Assembly: GCA_015698045.1 (NCBI GenBank)
Contig: BLAL01000189.1
Span: 410,494 to 474,493, forward strand
Direction of reading: 5' to 3'
Length of the DNA stretch: 64,000 bases
Source of the DNA: Rhizophagus clarus
Taxonomy: Eukaryota > Glomeromycota > Glomeromycetes > Glomerales > Glomeraceae
Part shown: one piece after another, positions 12,101-22,830 of the stretch
How the letters are laid out: every line of letters starts with the position of its first letter
How positions within the stretch are numbered: the first letter of the stretch is position 1
Made by a program: the position numbers and the translations under genes
Notes under the pieces: generated by a model
Told to the model about the DNA's origin: nothing
Database searches by the model: none
Seen by the model: the letters and a program-made list of their open reading frames with translations, nothing else

Positions 12101-14755
12101 ATATTTGTGGTGATTAGCGGAAGTATTATTCAGTGCATAAAATTCTTCTGTGATAGATAGCATATGTTCTAAACCAGATTTAGACGATGAGATAAGAGTA
12201 GAGTCATCTATAAAGACCAGGTTGTTAATAAGAAGGTGTGAACTATCATCAAGAGACGTGGGAAGCAACGAGGGGGATCGCAAGATATAGGGATCTAACA
12301 TTTCTTTCTTTAAAACAGATAAAAGGGGATTGATATATATGACCCAGAGAAGCGGAGAAATCACTTCGCCTTGGTCAATACCAATGCGAACCTGATATGA
12401 AGGAGTATCACCATGAGCAGTAAAAACACGATTTGATCGACTCATAAAAAGTGATAAAATGAGTTGAATGGAAGAGGCGGGCAAGCAAATACGTTCTAAA
12501 GCGAATTTCAGCATAGTGAGATGAACAGAATCAAATGCCTTAGAAATATTTTGGGAGAGGATCCACAATGGGGAATTGGTACAATTGGCGTTATGAATAA
12601 TAGATTCTAAAGTTATGATAGGATCACGGCAAGTTCCTCCAGGTAGGCCAGCAAAATTACCACCAGTGAGAACATTATGAGCAGCAAGGATAGAAGATAA
12701 GCGGTTGTAAAGAAGCTTAACAAATGATTTCTGTATAACTTCCAAGAGCGTGATGGGCCGAGTGTTTTGTAATTGGCATCGCCATTCATGCGGTTTGGGA
12801 ATAGGGAAAACCATAGCCTGACGCCATAGGTCTGGAATGTCCGCGGAAGTGAAACATTTACGGATCAAAGCTAGTAGTAAAGCGTTGGCGGCAGGGCCAA
12901 GGTGTTTAAGCATTTCATAAGTAATCATGGAGGGGCCAGGAGTTTTGCCATTAGGCATGGAGGAGATTGTGCTTAGCCATTCTTCCAAAGAAGGAGGAGA
13001 TAAGAGAGAGTCATAGATCGCAGGCGAAATTGAGTCCATAGGTGAATACTCAGACCGCCATCTGTCTGGTAATGCAGAAATGTGCACAGGTGGGGTGGAC
13101 TTGATAGGGACCGCGTGTTGAAAATGGTTGACCACAGCATCTGATATATCCAGAGGATCAGTCAACAGATGAGGAGCAGTAGGATGATCAATGAAAACAC
13201 GATCCAACACAATCCTTTGACGGGAACGTGAGAGCGCTGAATTGATGAAAGAGGAAATGTCAGTATCAAAATTGAGATCACGTTTCTCAATATGAGATTT
13301 GATAGAAAGGTCTTGATATTCTTTTTCTTTCAAAAGGTGTAAGCCTCTTAATGAAGAAGAGGAATGAGTCAAGATGTCAAAAATATGTTGAAAATTGTTG
13401 GCCCGACAAGAGGAAAGAGTAGGGGGTAGGACGGGAACAGTAGTAAAACAGGATTTATAAAGGCGAAATATATTTTCCAAACGAATACGGTAGACAGTCC
13501 ATTTGCGGTCATGTGAGGAGGAAAAGGAATGCGAATATTTGCGCAAAAGTCTAATAGAATGAAGAACCCGATTGAGGAAGCGATAGTGCTGTATGAGAGT
13601 TTCCAATTCCTTAGGAAGTTTTGGAGTATGATCATTGCCGATCATACGTGAGGGTAAAACTGCAGTTGCTCCAGCAATAATAGAGGAGTGTAAATATTCG
13701 CACATCCGATTGATATGCCAGGAGGCAAAGGTGTTGGGAGGTACAGTACAGGAAGCATCTATATGGGCTGAAAAGTCATCCCACAGGGCTGGAGAAACAG
13801 AGTCTAAAAGAAAAATACGGCGTGAACGCCTTTTGAGCTGGCGAGCACGGGCCAATTTGACAGAAGAACTTAGGAGGGAGGAGTCAAAATAAGTGATGAC
13901 AGGGTTGTGATCAGATAGAGAATGATCGCAGGCGTCAGAAATAATAGAAGAAAGTAAAAAGGATTTGAGAAGAGGGCACGACCAAATATAATCAATGCAA
14001 GTAATAACGTCTGCACGATGAAAAGTGCCCAAAGAATCAGAAAAATTGATAGGAGTAAAGTCCACGTAACCGCTGCTCAAGAGAAAATTGAAGAGTCTGT
14101 GGATACGTTTGGAGGCAATTTGAGGCTGATTGAAAAATATGGGGTAAAATTGATCTAAATGCATATTAAAATTCCCACAGATAGCATGATGAAAGCCTAG
14201 TCGCTTAGTGTCTGAGAGGGCTTGGATGAGCAAGTCTATAGTGGTATCGCGTAAGGCTTGATCTGAGGTAGGGGGTATGTAAACTACAAAAATTCGCAGC
14301 TTAATGTTGCCTTTGAAGTACAAGTCAATAGAAAGCAAGCGTGATGAATGGGAAGTGTATGTGTGAACGTGAGGAGCCAAAGAATTTTTGATGAATAACC
14401 AAACACCGCCAGAAGAGCGAATGTGAAGTGACGTATCCAAGGAAGAGGAAAAAACTGTATAATTAGAAAGGCGTTTTGATAGAAATTGCATTTGCTTGGG
14501 GTGTAAATGGGTGTCAATAACACCACCAAAGGAAATATGCTTAAGAGAAAAGAAGTTATTCAATTGTTCAATTTTGTTTTGAGAATGCATTTTTAACCCA
14601 TTAATATTAAACGAAGAAATATTGAAAGAATTAGAAAGGGGAGGGGATAAGGAAATAGAAGAAAATAAAGAGTCTTGCAAAGAAATATTTTCTATATCTA
14701 CAGGGTTGGGAGGATTACGAACGAAAGAGTCATAATTAAAATTATTGTCTGTCAT
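9182..14755 (-). pseudogene. LINE ORF2, broken: endonuclease, RT, RNase H
   Basis: The likely start is MTDNNFNYDSF at 14,755, 50 nt after the ORF1 stop; the open frame extends upstream but overlaps ORF1. Endonuclease motifs: FNINGLK, GNFN, IDYIW, SDHNPV (about 14,600-13,880). Reverse transcriptase: RPITLLEV, SKAFDSV, DQGEVISPLLW, FIDDSTL (about 12,800-12,190). RNase H: YYTDGSL, ETAAIYAAL, IYTDSQAAIDG, KGHDGNYWNDFADSLA (about 10,590-10,180). A Cys-His cluster (CCLCHDRKEDLMHLILC) follows at about 9,780. Damage: compensating frameshifts near 11,880 and 11,360; stops at 11,501-11,499, 10,978-10,976, 9598-9596 and 9403-9401, where the frame stays open on both sides. Active-site losses: endonuclease GDFN reads GNFN (copy 2 keeps D) and R is C before IDYIW; RT motif A reads QNISKAFD where an Asp is expected. 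Enzymatically dead. Confidence 0.85.
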
Positions 14756-14804
14756 TAAAACACTATGATAAATTAGACGGGGAAGGAAGAGAGAAAAGGA
14801 ACAA

Positions 14805-16927
14805 TTATTTGGAACTGGCTGTATCAGCCAAGTTCGAGGTAGTAGAGGTGTTAATTGATCCAATAAAGCTGCCAATGGAGGCTACGAGCATGTCCATTTT
14901 ACTTTCAATGGCTGAATGTTTTTCATTGATAGCCTGAATTTCAGCGCTAGCGTGTTTTGGGGAGAGGATGGGAGCAGAGGGCGTAATAACAGCCGAAGAT
15001 GAGGTGTTAGCGGGAACTACATAAGATGTCGAAGGGACAAAATCAGGTAAAAGGGGGTTGAGAGGGCGTGAATGTGACATGGAAAGAGAAGAATCTTGCG
15101 CCAAAGAAGGACGAGAAATATCGGGTTGATCGATGTTCATGTCAGAAGATTGTGGAGCAGTGGGTGGAACAGAGGACAACGGTTGTAGACCAATGTGCCG
15201 TTCTATACGAGTCATATGTTGGTCGTTAAGTTCAAGTGCTGTAATGCGATCACGTACGTCAGCCATATCCTGCTGCAAAGCCTTCAGCAAGGAAAGAATT
15301 TCACTGGCGTCCTGTGGGGACAAGGAATGTGGCTGATTGCACGTTGAAGAGAGAGGGGGAGTGCATAGCGCAAAAGAGAACGAGACTGAACGGTCACGTT
15401 TATCATTAGATTTAGAGCGATTTCGCTGATTGTTGGGAATGTTAACTTTGGACTGTGTAGAAGCAGATTGCTGATGTTGAGAGGGTCGAGAGTTATCAGG
15501 ACCCTTAGAGCGCGAACGTGAGTGAGAGCGTGAGCGTGAAGTAGTTTTAGGTCGAGAGGGCTGACCAACGTGGAAACGTTCTTTGAGTGCAGCCACGGGG
15601 TTTCGATCGCGGGTTCTGCCCCGTTGTTGTCGGAGTGGACATTGATTGGGAGCACACCCTAATTTACCACATCGATGGTAAAGTTTGTTGGTATTGTCAG
15701 GGAGATTCCATTGTAGTGTGTGACCTTGATAGCTGATGAGTTGTTCCATAGCGGCATCCATAAGTTCCTGGGAAGGGAAAGTAATATAGGCCCATCTTTT
15801 GGATTTATAGGAATTGAGAGATAGGGGGATGTTAACAGCTTTAGCACCAAGTTCTCTGATGAGAGGAGCTAAATCAATGTCCTTAGTATTAGGGGGCAGC
15901 TGAGTGAGGGTGGTGACAAATGCGCGACGAGAGGATTTCTGATCCACCGTGTAGTGACATGGGGTAACTCTTAGGCAAGTCGAGAAACAATAAACTGCCC
16001 ATTGGGAATCAAACCGGGCGATTGATTGCGCAGAGTCATAGACAATACGAGCTTGCTGAACTTTGGCATTATTCCTGGAGTAAACTCGACAGGATGCAAT
16101 GTTACCAAATTTCTTGAAGTAGGATATGACATTTTCTTTGGTGAGGAAGAAGGGGATGTCAGTGACTTGAATGGCTCGGAGATCCTCATTGCTCCGGAGC
16201 TGTCTGGGATTGTGTGCATGGAATACAAGGTCGGGGAACTGCTGGTGTGCAGCATCAACACAAGCATCATGTGCTGCCATAGTTTGGAAGTGAATAACGA
16301 GGCGCTTGAAATCACCAGAACCAGTCATACGAGCTTTACCGGTGTACGATTTATACATTTCCAAAAAGGTGTTGTTAACTGCATCGATTAGTGCCTTATT
16401 TGTAGGAAAGTTTTTTAGAGTTTCAGGGGCCGAGTTAGGAGCGGCCGCAGCTTGATAATCATTTCTATCAAAGGAAAAGGTAGAGACGGGATAGGTATTT
16501 GATCAACAGGGGAATCATCAGCAGTAGCCTTATCTGGTGACGCGTTAGGGGGGGATGCAGAAGTCGTTGTTCTGGCATGCATGGACGCGTTGAGGCTAGT
16601 AGACGCGTCGTTACTGGGCGCAGAAGAGACCGCAGCACGATTCGGAGGAGAGGAGAGAGAAGTTGAAACAGTATTATTTTCTTTGGGAGGAGAAGAGAGA
16701 CTATCTACTCCAACGTCAGCCGCTGTATCGGCGACAAAATCTTCATCCATAGTGCTAGCGGAGAGAGTTCTAGTGCGTTTCTGCTGAGCAGTGCTTTCAC
16801 CGTCAGAGCTTGAGTTGTCAGAGTTATTGTTATTATTTCTTTTATTATGATGGTGGGCCCTTCTACTATTAGTATTAGGGAGACCGCCGCCTCGTCGAGC
16901 AACATTTTGAGAGGTGTGCAAGGACAT
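14805..16927 (-). pseudogene. LINE ORF1, one frameshift: RRM-like plus zinc knuckle
   Basis: About 707 codons once one lost base near 16,481 is allowed for (copy 2 keeps cccgtctccta where this copy has cccgtctcta). Order: low-complexity Ser/Asn-rich N-terminus; two RRM-like folds, the first around LRAIQVTDIPFFLTKENV, the second around RAFVTTLTQLPPNTKDID; a Cys/His knuckle (YHRCGKLGCAPNQC) near residue 400; an Arg-Ser-rich stretch (TTSRSRSHSRSRSKG); a predicted coiled coil (SEILSLLKALQQDMADVRDR); a Ser/Pro-rich tail. This architecture is that of RNA-binding LINE ORF1 proteins, which coat the element transcript. The internal ATG at 16,364 gives a 519-codon open piece that retains RRMs and knuckle. 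Confidence 0.8.
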
Positions 16928-17832
16928 TTTAGATAGGAAAACTATAAGTTTATATGATAAGTTTGTCTTGAGAAAAAATGGACAGAGTGATCAGCGGAAA
17001 AAGGTGCGCAGATCAGAATTTAAATTCAAATTAACCAATCCATTTAATTGAATCAGAATAAATAGAATATTTTGAACGAGGGTTTCTGGGCAACAGTGCA
17101 GCCAAAAGTGGAGGAACCTCGTCAGGGATTACCATGTAAGTAAATAAATAAAATTACATTCATATAAATTAAATGTATTTATCGAATATTCAAACTGATT
17201 TTGATATTTAGAACTATGTTCTTTATTGTAATGGTAATCCTGGGTGGCAGCTGTAAACGCGTACTGGCCAAAGATATTATCGTGAATTTAGAACGAGATT
17301 TTGGGAGAGGCCGGGTAATTATACTATAATAAAATTTATAATTAATATTTATGTTCATGTTTTAAATTTGATAAATTTGATCAATTTTAGTCACGCGTGA
17401 TGATCGTAAGAGAAGGAGAAACTTACCTACGTATCGTAGAAGATAATTATTTTTATTTTTTTATTTATTAAGTGAGTAGCTAGGCCCAGTCCGTACCAAA
17501 TATCGGCTGGAGACTCACGTTTTTTTTGGGCTGTGACTGATACTGACGTCCACGCCGTACAGCCTGGGTACTATTTTATAAAATAGTAGCGAACAAGTAT
17601 CAAATGTGTATTTTTTTATTAAGTTATAATAAAAATTAGAATTTACTTTAATTTTAACATAAAAATTGTAAATGATAAAAAATTCGTAAATAAAAATAAA
17701 TTTGTTTTCCCAAACTTAAAAAAAAAGGTGTTTATATAAAAGAAAAGGTGTTTATATTATTTTTGATTATTCAATAGTATCACATGCCCCTTGTATATAT
17801 TTTACTGCATACGCAACTTTAACGATCGAATA
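16928..17832 (-). promoter_or_regulatory. LINE copy 1 leader, unique part
   Basis: Untranslated leader between the monomer array and ORF1, shared with copy 2 at 48,125-49,024. The two copies differ more here than in the ORFs. The sense strand has a donor-like ggtaagtttc near 17,430; the antisense strand has accatgtaagt near 17,133 and a 37-codon frame, so leader splicing or antisense transcription is possible but unproven. Confidence 0.55.
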
Positions 17833-18390
17833 GTAATATTACGCAAGTTTACAGTCTCGTAAATTTTCGAAATATTTTAACCGTAATATTACGCAGGTTT
17901 ACAATCTCGTAAATTTTCAAAATATTTTAACTGTAATATTACGCAGGTTTACAATCTCGTAAATTTTCAAAATATTTTAACCGTAATATTACGCAGGTTT
18001 ACAGTCTTGTAAATTTTCGAAATATTTTAACCATAATATTACGCAGGTTTACAGTTTCGTAAATTTGCAGAATATTTTGACCGTAATATTACGCAGGTTT
18101 ACAGTTTCGTAAATTTTCGAAATATTTCAACCGTAATATTACGCAGGTTTACAGTCTCGTAAATTTTCAAAATATTTTGACCGTAATATTGCGTAAATCT
18201 TACGATATTGAAAACTTGTGTAATATTTTGACCGTAATATTGCGTAAATCTTACGATATTGAAAACTTGCGTAATATTTTGACCGTAATATCACATAAAT
18301 CTTACGAAATTGTAAACTTATGTAATATTTCAAAATTTTTTGAAATATTATGCCATAAACTTTCGTAAACTTACAAAATCGTAAACTTAT
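17833..18390 (-). repeat. 50-bp tandem monomers of the LINE leader (copy 1)
   Basis: Landmark gtaatattacgcaggtttac recurs every 50 bp (17,882; 17,932; 17,982; 18,032; 18,082; 18,132), giving about seven good monomers, followed to 18,390 by diverged 51-53-bp units with gcgtaaatcttacga. Each unit holds the near-palindrome cgtaatattacg. Position at the extreme 5-prime end of the transcript resembles the promoter monomers of some mammalian L1 families; that role is inference. Confidence 0.85.
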
Positions 18391-18421
18391 GCAATTTTTC
18401 ACCCTATAAAATTTCCTGATG

Positions 18422-19517
18422 AATATCGCATCCAAAAAAGCCAAAAATTCACCTATAAAAAAAAAACTGAAATGTTAAGTAGCAGTTTGTTCAAAGAAGT
18501 GTCATCAAATATAATAAAAAAAGTCTTTCTTGCCAAATTCTTGCGTGTCCAATACCTGAATAACAAACAAAAAACAAACAAAAAGAAATTAGTAACCGTT
18601 CTTCGAAAATAAAACAAAGAAATTAAACTTATCATTAAGACTTACTGAAATACTGTAAAAGAATAATCTTTAACAAATTTTCACATGTCCAGATATCTCG
18701 TCTACAAAGGAAAAAAATGAACTGTTAATAAAGTTCGTTGAAATAAACTAAAAAATTAAAAATTTCACTCACCAGGCTATAAGTAAGAGATCTGAGAGAA
18801 CAACCGGTCATAAGTAATTAAAAGAGAAAAACAAAAATCAAAAACTTACTGGAATTTCGTATCCAAGGAGACTAAAAGAATTACTTAAAAAGAAAAGTCA
18901 AAATGTTAAGAAATGTTTTGTTAAGAATTTTTCAACAAAAAAGTATTTGGAAAGAAAAGTCAAAAACGCTTTATTACAGATTTTTTCAACAAAAAATATA
19001 AGTGAAGTAAAGTAAGAAAAGGGAAAGGGAAAGACGAAGTAAGGAAAAGGACGAAAGGTAGGAAAGGATGAAGATAGGGGAAGGATGAAAGGAAGGAGGG
19101 AAAGAGGAAGAGTAAAAGGAAAAAAGGAAGGATAAAAGGAAGGATGATAAGGGAGGTTTTGCTAAAAGTTTAAATTTACTTTTAATTGAATTGGTGATAC
19201 ACATAATGTTCAATTAATGATATGTGTAATACTTAATATACATTCGATCATGTTGAATACACGTCTAATTTTTGATCATTACTAATTGAGGTCAAATAAT
19301 TTTAATTTTGGTCGAATATAGGCCAAATTTCATTAAGGCCAAATATTCCTTTTTCGACTAGTGTAACTGATAAGTACTATTTTTACACGCCTATATTGCA
19401 AATTGCGTAATATCTGGTAGGGAATTGGTTAGGCTCTGATCGCATGATCATTGATCACCAGAATAGGCAGATCATGTATAGTATATATAACGCATTTTAC
19501 AATTTTACTAGGCGATC
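18422..19517. other. Non-coding stretch with purine-rich tract
   Basis: 18,422-18,990 has irregular A-rich repeats (tttttcaacaaaaaa twice) and no gene. 19,010-19,155 is an almost pure A/G tract (aaggaaggagggaaagagg-like). 19,160-19,517 is AT-rich with cgatcatg/atgatcat motifs around 19,440-19,515 and nothing recognisable as a gene. Confidence 0.55.
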
Positions 19518-19804
19518 ATGTATGTAAATTATATAGCTATTTATTTCACAAAAAAAATAAACTATAAGTTATATTTGGTTAAATATGGGAGGAGGTCAAT
19601 AGAAATGGAGCAAATCACCAATTTGAAACGGTCCTCGCCTGATTCCATACTATGGAAGACGTGGGCTGGACTCCCATATATAATACTAATGATTGGTTGA
19701 AAGATATAAGTCTATTTTCTTCATACATTTTTTTGTATATAATCGAAGTATGCTTTAACAAGATCATTTAAAGTAGTACTGCTAAAAATATTAGGTATAT
19801 TTAA

Positions 19805-20527
19805 TCAATCGTTCCAAAGATTTCTAAACTCAAATATACTTACATCACGTTGCCTAGTAGGTGAAATACAAGCTGACTCAAATTTTAGAGTACTTGGCAT
19901 AGTATTTTCTCCCATTTTAACCTGCTTGTATATTTCATAGCTAATTGACTTACTTTCACTATCATATGATACCGATGCCATTTTATCCTTTTCTGAATGT
20001 AAGGTAGATTGGGAGAAAAGTTCTAGACGAAGACAATACAATTTAGTCTCTATTTCTAATATGAATTGTTAATTTCGCCAGATTTGATATTCCCATATAT
20101 TAATAGATTCGAGAATTTCATTTTTTATAGTATGTTTATTCGAAATAGTATTTCCAGAAATACATCTCTTTAAATGGCTATCTTGAAAGGAATCATCAAC
20201 TAAAATAGCATATTTATAAGGTGTGAAAACCAAGGAGTCACACACACTACAATATATGTAATTTGATGGAAAACGAATTGCCCTACTACAGGAATAGTGT
20301 TTTACATTCATTGTAATATACCCATTCTTAGAAAAGATTCTTGGGTTTTCTTCAAGTATTTTTCTAAATGGATTATGGATATGGGAGCACCACATTTCTG
20401 GTGTTTCGTGATTATGTCTTTTTGATAAAGAGCCTATAGCATCAAAAATTCTTTTATATTCTTCAGAGCCTCCATAAGTATTGTATTCAATAAATAGCTT
20501 AAAATAGGCTCTACTGTCTAAATCCAT
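19805..20527 (-). pseudogene. Orphan single-exon gene with one in-frame TAA
   Basis: An ATG at 20,527 opens 152 codons to a TAA at 20,071-20,069; the same frame then stays open for 87 more codons to 19,805, so a protein of about 240 residues with a single nonsense change (CAA-to-TAA type) is the simplest reading. Visible features: CSVC followed after about 23 residues by HLKRC, a possible zinc site; a helical Glu/Lys stretch (LEIETKLYCLRLELFSQ) downstream of the stop. No signal peptide or membrane segment. A perfect donor-like gtaagtat lies near 19,846, so the 3-prime end could be spliced. Not recognised. If the TAA is the true end, this is a 152-residue protein. Confidence 0.45.
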
Positions 20528-21289
20528 TTTAGTGTTTGATAGATAGATTTTAATAATTTTATTGATATGTGTTTTTTATCGATTTTAGCTGATTTAGCAA
20601 TATTATACACTATAATAAACCCGAATTCATTTTTATTCGATTATAATCATATTGAGATTTTGTTAAACTAGATCCGATCACCAGTCTGGCTAAATTACAA
20701 AAATTGTATCGAAGTTTAGTATCACATGGGATCTCCCCAGTTCCCTGTCAGTTCCTCAATAGTTCTAGGAGAGTTCCAGGCGCCTTAGGCGAGTTGCTAT
20801 AAATCACGAGATGATCGGCCAATCAGATTTCGGTTTTTTTCTTTAGCCGGATAGCCTTTGATTCGGGAAAATTATTACAACTATGGTAGAGTCTGGACAC
20901 CGTATCCTGGCTTGACTTAATTGCGCAGAAGCGAGATCAACATCCGGTTAAATTTATCTTCCGAATGAATATGAAAAAAAAAGTGGTTAAATTTTTCTCC
21001 GAATGTGTGACTAGATTATTTTTCTGATAGTAGGGTGTCCGAGCTTGTCAAAATTGCGTAGTATCTTTGGGTTAATCTAGGCGAATTATTTTCTATAACG
21101 TTCGTCAAATAGACTTTATATTGGCAATAAATATTAATGTATGCAGAATACATTTTAAAATAAAAGTATAAAAGTGTTACGCTAACCGCAAATGCTTTAT
21201 TAATATATGTTTGAAAATACATGTGTAAGAAATACTATTTTTTTTTAATGGTAGAGTCTGGACACCGTGCCCGGGCTCGACAAAAATGC
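20528..21289. repeat. Non-coding, with three scattered copies of a 40-bp motif
   Basis: The motif tggtagagtctggacaccgt followed by ggcttgac and aaaattgcgcag is present at about 20,883-20,930 and 21,249-21,292, and a shorter form (gggtgtccgagcttgtcaaaattgcgtag) at about 21,032-21,061, all in the same orientation. They may be ends of a short dispersed repeat. Nothing else recognised. Confidence 0.5.
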
Positions 21290-21991
21290 GCAGGACATTA
21301 ACGAAGTTTCTGTTTTAAGACTTCGGCCATTACATAATCTTTTTCATCCTTAGTTAGATTTAAGATGAAATCTGGAGGGGTGGTTTTAATCTGCGCTATT
21401 TTTTCTTTGCCTATACTATTAAAAAGCTTATAAATCTTTTCGGATCTCTCCATCCTTTTCCGCAAAGCTTCGTCAGAACATTTTGCCTCAGGAATCGCTT
21501 CTCTAACCTAATGCTTGAGATCCATCCTTACCATGTTCGAGTTTTAATTCTTTGTATCGTTTAAATACAGCTTCCCCAAAATCAAAATAGCTGAAAATAA
21601 GACCTCGAGATGCACCTTCGTTTTTAGTTTCGGCATTATCAATCCTATTCGAGAGTCACAAAAAAATACTGACTCCATGTTCACTTGCTTCTTCCAAGTT
21701 CTCTCCAGCAGTGGGAACTGGTACATCAGTTGATAATTCTTCAATAAGTTTTTTTAACATAGGCGATACCTTCTTCCCACCAGTCTTTTTCACTTTCTTG
21801 CTAGATGGTTTTTTGGTAGATGTGAACGATTTCCTAGAGCATTTTTTCTGAGCATCATTTGGACCCTGTTCTATTAGAGTTGATACCACTGGTACTAAGA
21901 TACAATCTTTTTTACATGATAAAATTTCCCTATCGCTACAGTTACAGCCTAGCAAAAATAATAACAAGACCAAACATATGTTAAGCTTCAT
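21290..21991 (-). pseudogene. Degraded gene: signal-peptide N-terminus plus repeated-family C-terminal module
   Basis: From an ATG at 21,991 the frame begins MKLNICLVLLLFLLGCNCSD, a good signal peptide (basic start, Leu-rich core, small residues before Cys), then Lys-rich sequence. It meets a TGA at 21,658-21,656, continues open in the same frame (NRIDNAETKNEGASRGL, YFDFGEAVFKRYKELKLEHG), then shifts frame near 21,510 into a helical module (ERSEKIYKLFNSIGKEKIAQ) ending at a TAA near 21,293. That last module is of a kind I recognise as repeated in AM fungal gene families; function unknown. One CGA-to-TGA type stop and one frameshift make a functional product unlikely, though the 111-residue secreted N-terminal piece could still be made. 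Confidence 0.45.
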
Positions 21992-22049
21992 TAGAAAATT
22001 CTCTTTAATTATTTCGGAGTGAAAATATAAAAGCTGGCTCTCAGAAGAC

Positions 22050-22445
22050 GCGCAAATCTGCTGGAGACGTACTCACGGACAGCGGGTCAAATGATAAGAC
22101 CAAATGACGAACTGCCTGCAGTTTGCATAGATACGTAGTCTTGCGTCAACTAAGTATAGTGAAAAAAAAGTCACTATTTAGCCAGAACAGAACACGAACG
22201 CGCAACTTGCTGGAGACGTACTCACGGACAGCGGGTCAAATGATAAGGCCAAATGACGAACTGCCTGCAGTTTGCATAGATACGTAGTCTTGCGTCAACT
22301 AAGTATAGTGAAAAAAAAGTCACTATTTAGCCAGAACAGAACACGAACGCGCAACTTGCTGGAGACGTACTCACGGACAGCGGGTCAAATGATAAGGCCA
22401 AATGACGAACTGCCTGCAATTTGCATAGATGCGTAGTCCTGCGTT
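22050..22445. repeat. 149-bp tandem repeat, about 2.6 nearly identical units
   Basis: The landmark ctggagacgtactcacgg occurs at 22,061, 22,210 and 22,359: period exactly 149 bp, with only a few differences between units. It lies immediately upstream of the signal-peptide frame that starts at 21,991 on the minus strand. Sequence homogeneity points to recent duplication or ongoing conversion. Confidence 0.9.
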
Positions 22446-22830
22446 TGTGTAATAATTATTTTTTAAAAAAAAAAAAGTTCTCGGGGAATACGATATGTAA
22501 AACAATACAACCTGAGAGCAATTTATTTGTTCAAATATTTACAGTCGCATATAGTAAAACGTAAATGTACTTGATTGGTTAGATATCACGTGATAGAAGA
22601 TTTTGAGCGTATTTAAGAAAATTAATGACGTGATTTCTGGCCCTTCCCTGGCGGAGCGGTCGATTTTTGACCAGCATAAGAAATAAACCATGTGATAATA
22701 ACGTGACAAATAGCCAGAATACTTAAGGTTGGATTCTGTTGTGTAACAGAGGGTCTTCCAACTACTAATAGTCACTTTTTTTCAAATATTTTAATAATTG
22801 TTAATATAAAATAAAACCCCTACAAACAAT
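22446..22830. promoter_or_regulatory. Upstream region of the bromodomain-GATA gene
   Basis: 385 bp between the tandem array and the ATG at 22,831. AT-rich with a poly(A) run at 22,463-22,475; cacgtg-like cacgtgat at 22,588. No defined promoter element can be claimed. Confidence 0.35.

Larger units (their letters stand above)
8880..18421 (-). mobile_element. Near full-length non-LTR retrotransposon (LINE), copy 1
   Basis: About 9.5 kb, clearly richer in G+C than its surroundings. In transcription order: leader with 50-bp tandem monomers (18,421-16,928), ORF1 (16,927-14,805), ORF2 with apurinic-type endonuclease, reverse transcriptase, RNase H and a terminal Cys-His motif (14,755-9182), and a 3-prime region ending near 8,880 in taaagataaaggctactatg followed by a Phe/Leu-type AT tail. 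The 5-prime boundary is well supported: identity with the second copy starts at catcaggaaatttt on both (18,421 here, 47,737 there) and the flanks differ. The 3-prime boundary is approximate. The domain set (APE endonuclease, RT and RNase H with an RRM/zinc-knuckle ORF1) fits the I/Tad-like group. Both ORFs are broken. Confidence 0.85.

Noticed and set aside
9991-16900. Antisense frames across LINE copy 1 (for example 10163-10567, 13635-13892, 16026-16391 plus strand)
   Set aside because: Mirror images of conserved ORF1/ORF2 coding; the same shadows occur against copy 2.
17833-18390. CRISPR-like regular repeats
   Set aside because: The 50-bp units are contiguous with no unique spacers, occur in a eukaryotic LINE leader, and vary gradually along the array.
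19518-19700. 60-codon plus-strand frame, and a tRNA-like look around 19,630
   Set aside because: No A-box/B-box pair or cloverleaf could be drawn, and the peptide has no recognisable features.
22539-22775. 78-codon minus-strand frame upstream of the bromodomain gene
   Set aside because: No features and overlaps the likely promoter/5-prime region of an expressed-looking gene.
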